A stretch of DNA of 64,000 nt, taken from Amnibacterium sp. CER49. Its GTDB lineage: Bacteria; Actinomycetota; Actinomycetes; Actinomycetales; Microbacteriaceae. The DNA lies in NCBI RefSeq assembly GCF_029846255.1, contig NZ_JARVWQ010000001.1:372001-436000 (forward strand). The letters run 5' to 3'. The notes beneath the pieces are model-generated. The model had not been told where the DNA came from. It ran no database searches and worked only from the letters and a program-made list of their open reading frames with translations. Each line of letters begins with the position of its first letter. The stretch's first letter is position 1. Below are positions 1 through 8,866 of the stretch, piece after piece. A program made the translations under genes and the position numbers.

Positions 1-518
1 ACCTTCGAGAAGCCGAGGCCGCTGTCGATGGTCGTCGAGCCGGACTTCACGGAGACCGTCCGGTGGTTCGCCGAGGCCTCGAGCACGCGCACGCGCACCG
101 AGTTCGAGGTCGCCGACGCGAGGTCGTCGCTGTACACGTGCGTCTCGATGTCCTTGTTGAAGTTCATCGCGGCGACGGTCTCGGCCTTGCCGTTCACGAC
201 GCTGACCGCGGCCTTCACGACCGGCGTCGTCGAGGCGGGGGCCCCGGCGGGGACCATCGCGATGGCGTAGGTGCCGGTCGGCAGCGTGATGTAGGGCGAC
301 ACGTCGCCGTAGCCGACCTTCGAGAGCTTCTCGACGACGGTCTGGCCGGAGAGGCTCGTGAGGGTGACGTCGACCTGCTTGGTGTCGGGCGAGAGGTGGG
401 CGAGCCGCAGCCAGCCGGTGCTCCCCGCGGCGGATGCGGGGACGGCGGAGAGCAGCACGAGGGCCGTCGCGGAGGCGGCGGCCAGCACGCCGAGGGAGCG
501 GGGGCGGAGGCGGGACAT
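1..518 (-). CDS. Secreted DUF4397 domain protein (3' end outside the window)
   Basis: The reading frame is open from an ATG at 518 to the window edge, so the C-terminus is missing. The N-terminus has basic residues, a hydrophobic Ala/Val/Leu stretch and an AxA-like cleavage region (VPASA) near residue 30, which is a Sec signal peptide. It is followed by the WLRLAHLSPDT motif that opens DUF4397 domains, which are extracytoplasmic beta-rich domains of unknown biochemical role, often on the cell surface of actinobacteria. It lies 11 bases downstream of the large membrane protein gene on the same strand, so the two are probably cotranscribed and may work together at the envelope. The function is not known. 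Family assignment is by motif recognition only. Confidence 0.85.
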   Translation of the reverse strand, partial: MSRLRPRSLGVLAAASATALVLLSAVPASAAGSTGWLRLAHLSPDTKQVDVTLTSLSGQTVVEKLSKVGYGDVSPYITLPTGTYAIAMVPAGAPASTTPVVKAAVSVVNGKAETVAAMNFNKDIETHVYSDDLASATSNSVRVRVLEASANHRTVSVKSGSTTIDSGLGFSK

Positions 519-529
519 CGGGGGGCTCC

Positions 530-2644
530 TCAGGACGGTGGGACGAAGGTGGGGTCGGGCGGGAAGGTGGCCAGGACGCCGCCGGTGGTGGCGCCGAGCG
601 ATGATGTCGCGAACATGCCGCGCAACCTCGACAGGTATCGCAGCAGCACATCCGTGCTTCGCGGGTCCCCCGGTACGCGCTTGCCGTCGACGGTACTGAT
701 GAGTACCTGACGAAGGACTTCGGATCCGTCGGTCGACACGCGCGGGAAGCCCGCGACGGTGATCGGGTGCACGGCCGCGAGCTGAGCGAGCACGATCGCG
801 ACGCGGCTGTCGACCAGCCCGGCCTCGAGGGCCGCACGATCGGCGCCGGTGAGGGTGATGCGAGGGTTCTGGGCGAGCTGCGCCCCGGCCTGACGCCGGG
901 CGGCGGCCGACGCCTGCAGCTGCGCGGCGGACGGCGGCGTCGGGGTGGGCTGCGACCCCGGCCAGGGGGTGGTGCTCGACGACGGGGTGGGGCTCGGGCT
1001 CGGAGCCGAGCCCGCTTGCGATCCGGAGCCGCGGCCCGCCGCACCGCCCGCGACGGCGAGCACCCGCACCGACTCGGTCCCCGACCGGAACCGGGCGACG
1101 GTCTCGGCCCGGCCGAGCACCGCGGCGGCGCTGCCGGTCGGCTGGGGGGTGGCGCCGACGCTCACGACGTAGTCGGCGCGGCTCCATCCGGGGCTGCTCG
1201 GCGCCGGTCCCGCGGTGACGGGCGGCGCGTACCAGCCGACGGGCCGCGAGGACGAGGCCTGCAGGGTCGGCCAGGCGGGGAGCTCGGCGAGCACCACCTG
1301 CCCGGCGGGCACGCTCGTGCGCAGCCAGCCGCTCGCCTGTGCGACCGCGCCGTCGGGGCCGGGCTGCAGCCGCGGCAGCCCGGTCGCCCACACGACCGCG
1401 GCGACGACGAGCACGGCGGCGACGCCCATGAGCCAGCCGGAGCCGACCACGCTGCGCTGGAGCCGCGGATGCCCGAGCAGCACGACCGCCTCGTCGACGG
1501 CGGCGGCGATCGCGAGCGCCGCGAGGGGCAGCAGCAGCGCGACGGGACCGACGGCGTCGTGGCCGTCCGGCCAGAGCGAGCCGACGAGCACGAGCAGCGC
1601 GGTGACGGACGCGGGCAGCAGACGACGGGAGCGCACCGCGAGCGCGAGTGCGACGAGCGCGACGAGCAGCGTGAGCGGGTCGGCGCCGAGCCACGCCGGG
1701 ATCGCGGCGCTGCCGGCGGCGGGGAACGGCGCCTGCGCGGCGGCCGCGGCCGCGATGCCCGCGGCGACCGAGCCGGCCGGCGTGCGCGGCCGGCTGCCGA
1801 GCACGAGCGCGACGACGCCGGCGACGACGAGCACCGCGACGAACCCCGCCGCGAGAAGGACCGCGCGCCGCCGCGGCGCGGATGGCCGCGGCACGTCGTC
1901 CACGAGCCGTAGCCGTGCCCTCGCGGAGCCGCTCGCGAGGGCGCCCCAAGCGAGGCCGGGGAGCGCGACGGCTGCGGGCGGCGCCGTCAGCACCGCGAGC
2001 GCGGCAGCGGCGCCCGCACCGAGCGCGGCGAGGTCGGCGCGTCGTGGGGCGACGTCGCCGCCCGGCGGCGCGAGGGCGAGCGCGAGCAGCAGCCAGGGCA
2101 CGGCGATGGCGGCGACCGACACCGTGGCGTGGGTTGCGACGGCGATCGGCGCGACTCCCGCGACCGCGGCGGCGGCGCCGGCGGCGAGGCCGCTCGCTCC
2201 GGCCCGGCGGCAGCACCACCACGTCAGCGCGACGGTGACGACCGCGAGCAGCAGCAGCGCCGAGCGTGCCGCGAGCAGCGGCGCGGCGCTGCCGCCGAGG
2301 GCGCGCAGCAGCAGCCCGAGCTCGACCCAGCCGAAGGCGGGCACGCCGGCGAGCGGTGGACCGCCGAGCGCGCCCGGCTGCGTGATCGCGAACGCACCCG
2401 CGAAGGCGAACCGCGCATCCCCGGTGGGCAGCTGCTGGGCCTGCGGGCTGAGTCCCTGCGCGAGCGCGACGGCGAGCACCGCCGGCAGCAGCGAGATGAG
2501 CGGCACGCCGTGCCGGAACGTCCACGCGAGCCAGGGCGGCAGCCCGGCGAAGCGGTCGCCGCGATGGCGCGAGGACTCGCGGCGCCGCCCGCGGGCGGTG
2601 CCGGTCGGCGGTTCGAACCGCGGTTCGGGCTCGTCGGCGCTCAT
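530..2644 (-). CDS. Large polytopic membrane protein with extracytoplasmic C-terminal domain
   Basis: 704 residues. A short Arg-rich cytoplasmic N-terminus is followed by about ten hydrophobic segments between residues 45 and 425. A mixed globular part (430-535) comes next, then a Pro/Ser/Thr-rich linker (about 538-575), then a soluble C-terminal domain. The topology resembles GT-C glycosyltransferases, but I see no convincing catalytic DD/DE motif, so the activity is unassigned. The Pro/Ser/Thr linker suggests that the C-terminal domain sits outside the cell. The ATG at 2644 was chosen because the upstream in-frame sequence belongs to the dinB 3' region. The DUF4397 gene follows after 11 bases, which suggests a two-gene envelope unit. 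Confidence 0.75.
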   Translation of the reverse strand: MSADEPEPRFEPPTGTARGRRRESSRHRGDRFAGLPPWLAWTFRHGVPLISLLPAVLAVALAQGLSPQAQQLPTGDARFAFAGAFAITQPGALGGPPLAGVPAFGWVELGLLLRALGGSAAPLLAARSALLLLAVVTVALTWWCCRRAGASGLAAGAAAAVAGVAPIAVATHATVSVAAIAVPWLLLALALAPPGGDVAPRRADLAALGAGAAAALAVLTAPPAAVALPGLAWGALASGSARARLRLVDDVPRPSAPRRRAVLLAAGFVAVLVVAGVVALVLGSRPRTPAGSVAAGIAAAAAAQAPFPAAGSAAIPAWLGADPLTLLVALVALALAVRSRRLLPASVTALLVLVGSLWPDGHDAVGPVALLLPLAALAIAAAVDEAVVLLGHPRLQRSVVGSGWLMGVAAVLVVAAVVWATGLPRLQPGPDGAVAQASGWLRTSVPAGQVVLAELPAWPTLQASSSRPVGWYAPPVTAGPAPSSPGWSRADYVVSVGATPQPTGSAAAVLGRAETVARFRSGTESVRVLAVAGGAAGRGSGSQAGSAPSPSPTPSSSTTPWPGSQPTPTPPSAAQLQASAAARRQAGAQLAQNPRITLTGADRAALEAGLVDSRVAIVLAQLAAVHPITVAGFPRVSTDGSEVLRQVLISTVDGKRVPGDPRSTDVLLRYLSRLRGMFATSSLGATTGGVLATFPPDPTFVPPS

Positions 2645-2786
2645 GCCGACGAGCGGGCGCGCCCGGTCTCGGGCGCGCGAGCAGTCCCCCGGCCCCCCGC
2701 CACGCGATCAGCATGGCGGGAGCGGCTGGGAGCCCGCCGCACCGCGTCGTCCACCACGGTCCCGTCCAGCGCAGCGCCGCCCATCG

Positions 2787-4040
2787 TCAGCCCTCGCCGT
2801 CGACGAGTCGTTCGCGGTCGCGCTGCCGTGCGCCGATCAGGGCGGCGGGGCGCAGCGCGTCGCGCCCGAAGCGGGCAGTGGCCCGATCGAGGGCGCTCTC
2901 GGCCCCCCGCCACTGCTCGTCGTCGCTCCAGAGCCCAGGGACGTCGTCGTCGGCCGGGACCAGCTGCTCGGCGCGGGTGCCGAGCAGGCGGACGGCGCGG
3001 CCCTGCAGCCGGACCGCGGTGAGCAGGGCGCAGGTCTCGTCGTGGATGCGCCGTGCGACGTCGGTCGGCTCGGCGAGGGTGTGGGAGCGCGTGATCGTGC
3101 TGAAGTCGGCGAACCGGAGCTTCAGCGAGACGGTGCGGGCCCGGTAGCCGGCCCGGCGCAGGCGCACCGCGACCCGGCCGGCCTGCTCGAGCAGCTCGCG
3201 GCGCAGCGCCGCCTCGTCGCGGATGTCGGTGCCGAACGTGTTCTCGTGCCCGATGCTCTTCTCGGCGCGGTGCGGCGTGACGCGGCGCGGGTCGCGTGCC
3301 CACGCGAGGTCGTGGAGGCGGCTGCCCGCGGACTGCCCGACCCAGCCCTCGAGCACGGGTCGGGGCGTCTCTGCGAGGTCGCCGACCGTGCGGATGCCGC
3401 GCCGCTGCAGCGACTGCTGCGTGGCGGGCCCGACGCCCCAGAGGGCCTCGATGGGCAGCGGGTGCAGGAACGCGAGCGCCTGCTCGGGCGGCACGACGAG
3501 CAGCCCGTCGGGCTTCGCGCGCGTGGAGGCGAGCTTGGCCATGAACTTGCTCGCCCCGGCGCCGATGGAGCAGGTGAGACCCGTCTCGCGGAGCACCCGC
3601 GCGCGGATCGCTGCCGCGATCCCGGCCGGGGGCCCGAACAGGCGCACCGCACCGGCGACGTCGAGGAACGCCTCGTCGATGCTGAGCGGCTCGACGACGG
3701 GCGTGACGTCGCGGAAGATCCCCATGACCGTCTCGGACGCCTCGCGGTAGCGGTCGTAGTGCGGCGGCAGCACGACCGCGTTCGGGCAGAGGCGCAGCGC
3801 CCGCGAGACGGGCATCGCCGAGCGCACACCGAAGCGGCGCGCCGGGTAGTTCGCGGAGGTGACGACGCCGCGGCCGCCCTCGTGGCCGATGATCACGGGC
3901 CGGTGCACCAGCTCGGGGTGCTCGAGGAGCTCGACGCTCGCGAAGAACGCGTCCATGTCGACGTGGAGCACGGTGGCGCGGCTGCTGTCGACGGCGGCGT
4001 CGGACACCTGGCGCGTGCCCTGCCCGCCCTTCGTCGTCAC
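2787..4040 (-). CDS. dinB: DNA polymerase IV (Y-family translesion polymerase)
   Basis: 417 residues, normal for actinobacterial DinB. The palm-domain motif HVDMDAFFASVE (26-37) carries the metal-binding Asp28, and the second catalytic motif SIDEAFLD supplies Asp122/Glu123. The helix-hairpin-helix stretch (GVGPATQQSLQRRGI, near 195) and the little-finger domain follow. The enzyme performs error-prone synthesis past DNA lesions. I do not see a canonical C-terminal beta-clamp peptide, and the tail ends in charged residues. The stop is about 140 bases upstream of the membrane-protein gene on the same strand. Confidence 0.95.
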   Translation of the reverse strand: MTTKGGQGTRQVSDAAVDSSRATVLHVDMDAFFASVELLEHPELVHRPVIIGHEGGRGVVTSANYPARRFGVRSAMPVSRALRLCPNAVVLPPHYDRYREASETVMGIFRDVTPVVEPLSIDEAFLDVAGAVRLFGPPAGIAAAIRARVLRETGLTCSIGAGASKFMAKLASTRAKPDGLLVVPPEQALAFLHPLPIEALWGVGPATQQSLQRRGIRTVGDLAETPRPVLEGWVGQSAGSRLHDLAWARDPRRVTPHRAEKSIGHENTFGTDIRDEAALRRELLEQAGRVAVRLRRAGYRARTVSLKLRFADFSTITRSHTLAEPTDVARRIHDETCALLTAVRLQGRAVRLLGTRAEQLVPADDDVPGLWSDDEQWRGAESALDRATARFGRDALRPAALIGARQRDRERLVDGEG

Positions 4041-4089
4041 GGGGCGATCCTGCCAGCGACCGGCGACATGCCGCGAACGGGATGCGTCG

Positions 4090-4578
4090 TCACAGGCGCC
4101 TGATCATCTCGAGCTCGCGGGAGGGCGGCGGCAGCGGGTGCGGCACCGTCCGGCCGGTCAGCACGAAGCCGCGCCGCTCGTAGGCGGCTCGCGCGCGGGG
4201 GTTGAACTCGTTGACCTCGAGCCGGAGCGTGTCGCCGAGCGTCGCGGCCCAGGCCTCGACGCCGTCGAGCAGCGCGTCGAACACCCCCTTGCCCCGGCCG
4301 CGGAAGTCGGGGGCGACGTAGACCCCGACGAGCGTCGGACCGCCCTGGAGGATGCCGGCCATCGTGCCGATGAAGCGGCCGTCGTCGGTCTCGGCGACGA
4401 GCCGGAGGGCTCCGTCGTCCCGAGCGGCGCGGGCGCGCCAGTGCGACTCGGGCCGTCGGCGCGCCTGGTCGAAGGTCTCGAGGTAGGCGATCGGGGTGTC
4501 CTGCAGCATCTCCAGCCGCAGCGCCTTCACGCGCGGCCAGTCGTCCTCCACCGTCTCCCGGACCGTGAACCCCGTCAT
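4090..4578 (-). CDS. GNAT family N-acetyltransferase
   Basis: 162 residues. The acetyl-CoA pyrophosphate-binding motif appears as VAPDFRGRGKG (88-98), followed by the helix FDALLDGVEAWA, and the typical NEFNPRARAAYERRGF segment of GNAT strand 5 lies near the C-terminus. It should transfer an acetyl group to an amine, but the substrate cannot be read from sequence. The ATG overlaps the stop of the FAD monooxygenase (ATGA), so it is translationally coupled as the last gene of the type III polyketide operon. It could tailor or detoxify something in that pathway, or simply be a passenger. Confidence 0.85.
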   Translation of the reverse strand: MTGFTVRETVEDDWPRVKALRLEMLQDTPIAYLETFDQARRRPESHWRARAARDDGALRLVAETDDGRFIGTMAGILQGGPTLVGVYVAPDFRGRGKGVFDALLDGVEAWAATLGDTLRLEVNEFNPRARAAYERRGFVLTGRTVPHPLPPPSRELEMIRRL

Positions 4579-5606
4579 GCCGCGCCCGTCCCCGCGAGCA
4601 GGTCGACGGCGGTGCCGAAGGCCGGCGGCACCGCCCGGGCGATCGGGACGACCGCGCGGCGCAGCGGCGACGTGGCGAGCCGCAGCACCCCCTCCGTCAC
4701 GAGACGCTGCGCCCGTGCCGTGCGGCGCCACGCCCGCTCGTAGGAGGCCAGGTCGTCGGCCGCGACCGCCGCGACGAGCGCCCGGGCCGAGGCGAAGCCG
4801 ACCGCGAGCCCCTCGCCGGTGAGCGCGTCGACGTACCCGGCGGCGTCGCCGACGAGGGCGATGCGCCCCCGCACGCGCGCGGTCGAGCGCTGCCGCAGCG
4901 GCCCGGCGCCGCGCACCGCGTCGGCGGGTCGGGCACCGGCGAGCCGCTCGGCGACCGGGGCGCATGCGGCGACGGCGGTCGTGAGGTCGAGACCGCGCGC
5001 GCCGAGCACCGCGACGCCCACCTCGGCGGGGCCGACGGGCGTCACGTACACCTCGAAGCCCGGCCGCCAGTGCACCTCGACGAGATCGGTCCACGGGGTC
5101 ACGGGCCAGTGACGGCGCAGGCCGTACCGCGGGCGGCGCGCCGCCCGTCCCTCGAGCCCGGCGAGACGCCGGACGGTCGAGTGCAGGCCGTCGGCTCCGG
5201 CGACGTAGCGGGCGCGGATCCCGGCGACGTCGACGCCCCGGGCGTCCTGCTCGAGGCGCTCCACGCGCGCTCGGAGCAGCGGGACCCCGTGCGCCGAGAG
5301 GGCCGCGGCGAGCGCGGCGTGGAGCACGGGCCGCCGGACGCCGCGCCCTGCGGGACCGCGGAAGCGGTGCTCGGCCACGACCCGCTCGTCGGCGTAGCGG
5401 AAGCCGCGGATGGGCGCGCCCGGCACCTCGATGCCGAGCCGGTCGAGCACCTCGAGCGCGCCCGGCATGAGGCCCTCGCCGCACGCCTTGTCGACCGGCA
5501 CGTCGCGCGGCTCGACGACGACGACCTCGAGGCCCGCGCGAGCGGCCTCGAGCGCCGTGACGAGGCCGACGGGGCCCCCTCCGACGACGACGAGGTCGGC
5601 GGTCAT
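4575..5606 (-). CDS. FAD-dependent monooxygenase / geranylgeranyl-reductase-like flavoprotein
   Basis: 343 residues. The Rossmann dinucleotide fold starts with VVVGGGPVGLV (6-16). A DKACGEGLMP stretch (39-48) is typical of the geranylgeranyl reductase and phenolic hydroxylase superfamily. The ADGLHSTVR motif (138-146) and the GDAAG flavin motif (253-257) complete the PHBH-type fold. It overlaps the preceding methyltransferase by ATGA. In Streptomyces phenolic-lipid clusters the equivalent third gene (SrsC type) hydroxylates an alkylresorcinol on its way to an alkylquinone. Here I infer the same ring-oxidation role from gene order. Confidence 0.88.
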   Translation of the reverse strand: MTADLVVVGGGPVGLVTALEAARAGLEVVVVEPRDVPVDKACGEGLMPGALEVLDRLGIEVPGAPIRGFRYADERVVAEHRFRGPAGRGVRRPVLHAALAAALSAHGVPLLRARVERLEQDARGVDVAGIRARYVAGADGLHSTVRRLAGLEGRAARRPRYGLRRHWPVTPWTDLVEVHWRPGFEVYVTPVGPAEVGVAVLGARGLDLTTAVAACAPVAERLAGARPADAVRGAGPLRQRSTARVRGRIALVGDAAGYVDALTGEGLAVGFASARALVAAVAADDLASYERAWRRTARAQRLVTEGVLRLATSPLRRAVVPIARAVPPAFGTAVDLLAGTGAA

Positions 5607-6166
5607 CCGCGCGCCCCCTCGAGCGCCCGGGCGAGGGCCCGCTCCTCCGCCGGGATGCGGAAGCGCAGCAGCAGCACCGCGTTCAGCACCGTGAAGACGA
5701 CGGCCGTGACCCATCCGGTGAGCACGAGCGGCAGCACGGCCCCCTCGACCGCGACGACCACGTAGTTCGGGTGGGGCAGGAACCGGTAGGGGCCCCGGCG
5801 GACGAGCGGCGCTCCGGGCACGACGACGATCCTCGTGTTCCAGCGGCGCCCGAGCGAGAGGATGCACCAGTAGCGCAGGCCCTGCGCCGCGAGCGCGGCG
5901 ACCGCCATCGGGATGCCGAGCGCGGGCAGGAACGGGCGCGCGGCGACGACCGGCTCGACCGCGCAGGCGAGGATCAGCCCCGTGTGCAGGGCGACCATCG
6001 CCGGGAAGTGCCCGCGACCCGCCTCCCAGCCACCGCGGCGGAGCGCCCAGCGCGCGTTGCTCGCCGAGACGACGAGCTCGAGCAGCCGCTCGGCGGCCGT
6101 GAGCCCGAGGAGGCCGAGGTACCAGGCGTACGCGACGCCCCAGCCGGCCGAGAAGGCCGCGACCAT
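5603..6166 (-). CDS. Isoprenylcysteine carboxyl methyltransferase-like membrane methyltransferase
   Basis: 187 residues with about four hydrophobic segments. The C-terminal SAM-binding signature of the ICMT family is visible as RRGPYRFLPHPNYVVVAVE (123-141), followed by FRIPAEERAL (169-178) with the conserved Glu residues. The start at 6166 lies two bases after the polyketide synthase stop; a longer in-frame start would overlap that gene. ICMT-like proteins beside type III polyketide synthases (SrsB type) O-methylate resorcinolic or pyrone lipids at the membrane. I infer that role from position and family. ATGA overlap joins it to the monooxygenase. Confidence 0.87.
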   Translation of the reverse strand: MVAAFSAGWGVAYAWYLGLLGLTAAERLLELVVSASNARWALRRGGWEAGRGHFPAMVALHTGLILACAVEPVVAARPFLPALGIPMAVAALAAQGLRYWCILSLGRRWNTRIVVVPGAPLVRRGPYRFLPHPNYVVVAVEGAVLPLVLTGWVTAVVFTVLNAVLLLRFRIPAEERALARALEGARG

Positions 6167-6168
6167 CG

Positions 6169-7266
6169 TCAGGCCGCGACCGGCAGGGCCGCGGCGGTCG
6201 CCTCCGGCCATTCGAGCAGCACGAACTCGGCGCTGACGCCGGGCCCGAGGGCGAAGAGCAGGCCGTGGTCGCCCGCGTCGTGCGGCGCGTCGAGCTCGCC
6301 GGCGAGCACATGCAGGACGCTCGAGGACGAGAGGTTGCCGACGGCGGCCATCGAGCGCCAGCTGCGCTCGAGCGCCTCGGGGCTGAGGCCGAGTCCGCGC
6401 TGGAAGGCGTCGAGCACCTTCGGGCCGCCGGGATGCGCGACCCAGGCGCGCACATCCTCGACCGTGAGGCCGTGCGCGGCGAGGAAGCCGCGGGCGTCGC
6501 CCGGGAAGTTCGCGTCGATCACCTCGACGACGCCCGCGGTGAGGATGACCCGGAAGCCGGTCTCGCTCGGGCGGAAGCCGATGATGTCGCCGCTGCCCGG
6601 GTAGAGGCGGCTGCGGGTGTCGACGACGCGCGGCCCTGCGGCGCCGGTCCGCCGGGCGCGACGGTCACCGACGAGCACGACGGCCGCCGCGCCGTCGCCG
6701 AAGAGGCCGCTCGCGACGATGTTGTCCATGGAGTCGTCGTCGCGCTGCACGGTCAGCGAGCAGAGCTCGACCGAGAGCAGCACGGCGACGTCGTCGGGGT
6801 GGCCGACGAGGTAGTCGTGCACGCGGGCGATGCCCGCCGCGCCGGCGACGCAGCCGAGCCCGAACATCGGCATCCGCTTCACGTCGTCGCGGAGGCCGAG
6901 CAGCGGCACGAGCAGCGCGTCGACCGACGGCGCCGAGATGCCGGTGACCGAGGTGAAGACGATGAAGTCGACCTCCTCCGGCCGCACCCCGGCGGAGTCG
7001 AGCGCGCGGCGCATCGCGTCGCCCGCGAGCCGGGTGGCCTCGCCGACGAAGCGGTCGTTCGTCTCACCGAAGGTCAGCGCGGTGCGGTACTCCTCGAGCG
7101 GCAGCACGAGGTGGCGCGTCTCGACCTGCGCAGCGCGGTGCACCCGGCGCAGGAGCGCCTGCTTCTTCGGGTCGCCGGTCACCATCGGCGCGATCAGCTC
7201 GGTGATCGCGCTCTGGGCGTACGCGTGGGCCGGCAGGGCCGTCGCTGCGGCGGCGATGCGCGTCAT
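6169..7266 (-). CDS. Type III polyketide synthase (chalcone/stilbene synthase family)
   Basis: 365 residues. The catalytic triad of the family is intact: Cys139 in MFGLGCVAGAAG, His278 in WVAHPGGPK, and Asn311 in AAVGNLSSSS. The homodimeric enzyme extends an acyl-CoA starter with malonyl-CoA and cyclises the product. With an ICMT-like methyltransferase and a flavoprotein directly downstream, the likely products are alkylresorcinols or alkylpyrones that become methylated, oxidised membrane lipids. The ATG at 7266 is the first gene of the operon, and the promoter should lie in the 68 bases between it and the upstream hairpin. Starter and chain length cannot be predicted from sequence alone. Confidence 0.95.
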   Translation of the reverse strand: MTRIAAAATALPAHAYAQSAITELIAPMVTGDPKKQALLRRVHRAAQVETRHLVLPLEEYRTALTFGETNDRFVGEATRLAGDAMRRALDSAGVRPEEVDFIVFTSVTGISAPSVDALLVPLLGLRDDVKRMPMFGLGCVAGAAGIARVHDYLVGHPDDVAVLLSVELCSLTVQRDDDSMDNIVASGLFGDGAAAVVLVGDRRARRTGAAGPRVVDTRSRLYPGSGDIIGFRPSETGFRVILTAGVVEVIDANFPGDARGFLAAHGLTVEDVRAWVAHPGGPKVLDAFQRGLGLSPEALERSWRSMAAVGNLSSSSVLHVLAGELDAPHDAGDHGLLFALGPGVSAEFVLLEWPEATAAALPVAA

Positions 7267-7334
7267 GAGCGGGACCGTAACACGGGGCCGGAGGGGGCCC
7301 TGCGCCGTCGGGAACCGATCTCGGCGGCCCTGTC

Positions 7335-7366
7335 GGGTGCGGGGACGCCCCGCCGTCCCCGCACCC
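7335..7366 (-). terminator. Hairpin terminator after the OsmC gene
   Basis: Perfect 13-bp inverted repeat (7335-7347 and 7354-7366) with a 6-base loop, placed 7 bases after the stop of the OsmC gene. No U-tract follows, as is usual in high-GC actinobacteria. It separates the osmC transcript from the polyketide operon. Confidence 0.7.
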
Positions 7367-7372
7367 CTGACC

Positions 7373-7813
7373 TCACTGCACGAGCGAGGCGTGCAGGGTG
7401 ATCTCCGTGCCGGTCAGCGCCTTGCTGACGGGGCAGGTCTCCTTCGCGTTCTGCGCGGCCTGCTCGAAGCCCGACGCGTCGAGCCCCTCGACCTCGCCCT
7501 GCACGGTGATCACGATGCCGGTGATGCGGAAGCCGCCGGCGCGATCGGGACCGAGCGACACGTCGGCCTTCACGTCGAGCGAGTGGGGCGTGCCACCGGC
7601 CTCGGCGATGACCGCCGAGAGCTGCATGGCGTAGCAGGCGGAGTGCGCCGCGGCGATCAGCTCCTCCGGGCTCGTGACACCGCCGGCGTCGTCGGCCGTG
7701 CGGCGCGGGAAGGAGACCTCGTAGGTGCCGGCGCCGGAGCTCGAGAGCTCGACCTGGCCGGAGCCGTCCTGCAGTCCGCCGTCCCAGGCGGTGCGTGCGG
7801 TGCGCGTGGGCAT
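7373..7813 (-). CDS. OsmC family peroxiredoxin
   Basis: 146 residues, the usual length of the OsmC/Ohr superfamily. The two redox cysteines are Cys60 (in AAHSACYAM) and Cys127 (in AKETCPVSKAL). Members of the OsmC branch reduce organic hydroperoxides in the cytoplasm, using the two Cys on a dimer interface. The strong GGAGG ribosome binding site just before the ATG at 7813 supports the start. Ohr is the close alternative, but the SACYAM and CPVSKAL motifs fit OsmC better. Confidence 0.92.
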   Translation of the reverse strand: MPTRTARTAWDGGLQDGSGQVELSSSGAGTYEVSFPRRTADDAGGVTSPEELIAAAHSACYAMQLSAVIAEAGGTPHSLDVKADVSLGPDRAGGFRITGIVITVQGEVEGLDASGFEQAAQNAKETCPVSKALTGTEITLHASLVQ

Positions 7814-7855
7814 GGTGCCTCCTCGTCGTCGTCCCCGTCGGTCCCGGGGCTCCCG

Positions 7856-8776
7856 TCAGTATTCGGCGGTGGACCTGGACGTCTCCGAGGGCGAGGCGAG
7901 GGCTGCGAGGCGCGTCCGGGCGGCGCCGACGGCGGCGGCCGGCCCGAGCAGCGCGGCGGTGCCGGCGAGGATCGTGCGGGTGCCGGCCTGCCCGATCGGT
8001 CCGGGCGGGGTGAGGCCGAGCAGCTGCTGCATCCAGGGCGCCAGCGCGGCGACCGCGCCCCCGAACAGCAGCGGGTAGACGGGCAGCAGCAGCCTCGGCA
8101 GCGGCGGGTGCCGGATGAAGTGCACGGCGTCCTGCACCCGCTCGTCGACGCGGAGCACCCCGGTCGCGCGCACGGCGTCGAGCTGCGCGTCGAGCTCGGC
8201 GACCGAGCGCGGCGGGTCCACGACGCCCATCAGCTCCCCGGCGATCGCCCACTCGCGCACGTAGGCGTCCGGACCGCCGGGGATCGGGCGCGCGGAGAAG
8301 CGCAGGTGCGTGCGGAGGAAGGAGTCGGTGAAGGCGAGGTGCACCCAGGAGAGCAGGTCGGGGTCGGCGGCCGCGTACGCCACAGGGCGTCCCGCGGTGT
8401 CGGGGTAGGTGCCGCGGACGTGCTCGTGGATGCGCTGCACGAAGCCGGTGGCCCGCCGGGCCTGCTCGGTGCTGCCGAAGCTCACGGTGGTGATCCAGCG
8501 GATCGTGCCGTTCAGCCTGCCGAACGGGTCCTCGCGGTAGCGCGAGTGGTCGTGCACGCCCGCCATCGCGCCCGGATGCAGGGCCTGCAGCAGCAGCGCC
8601 CGGGGGCCCGCGACGAGGGTCGCGACGTCGCGGTGGACCGTCCACACCGGGCCGTCGGGCTCGAAGTAGCCGGCGTCGTCGCCGCGCGCGAGCTCCTGCG
8701 TCCACTCGGGGACGCCACCGGACTGCCCGGAGAGCACCTCGAGGATCCGCGACCGCAGGATCTCGAGGGGCCCCAT
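7856..8776 (-). CDS. MpaB-type oxygenase (DUF2236 / latex-clearing-protein family)
   Basis: 306 residues. The DUF2236 core is recognisable from LLLQALHPGAMAGVHDHS followed by REDPFGRLNGT and the central FTDSFLRTHLRFS. The family includes fungal MpaB and bacterial latex-clearing protein, heme b oxygenases that cleave isoprenoid double bases of polymers or side chains; most bacterial members have no known substrate. A hydrophobic segment near residues 225-250 could be membrane-associated. It is an isolated gene on the minus strand beside osmC, so context gives no clear substrate. The nearby phenolic-lipid cluster makes a hydrophobic substrate plausible but this is speculation. Confidence 0.85.
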   Translation of the reverse strand: MGPLEILRSRILEVLSGQSGGVPEWTQELARGDDAGYFEPDGPVWTVHRDVATLVAGPRALLLQALHPGAMAGVHDHSRYREDPFGRLNGTIRWITTVSFGSTEQARRATGFVQRIHEHVRGTYPDTAGRPVAYAAADPDLLSWVHLAFTDSFLRTHLRFSARPIPGGPDAYVREWAIAGELMGVVDPPRSVAELDAQLDAVRATGVLRVDERVQDAVHFIRHPPLPRLLLPVYPLLFGGAVAALAPWMQQLLGLTPPGPIGQAGTRTILAGTAALLGPAAAVGAARTRLAALASPSETSRSTAEY

Positions 8777-8866
8777 GCCGCCATTCTGCGAGCGCCGTCG
8801 CCGGACGCCGGCCGAGAGCCCTCGCGCCGCCGTCGGGTCACAGAGGACCGGAAGGACGCGGGGGCG

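Noticed and set aside
2641-2784. 47-codon frame between dinB and the membrane protein gene, coupled on both sides
   Set aside because: The coupling (TGACGATG and ATGA) is tempting, but the product is an Arg/Ala-rich sequence with lower G/C third positions than neighbours and no ribosome binding site or known family.
1215-4103. Very long plus-strand open frame (962 codons) opposite dinB
   Set aside because: It is an antisense artefact of high GC; the minus-strand genes have recognisable families and proper starts.
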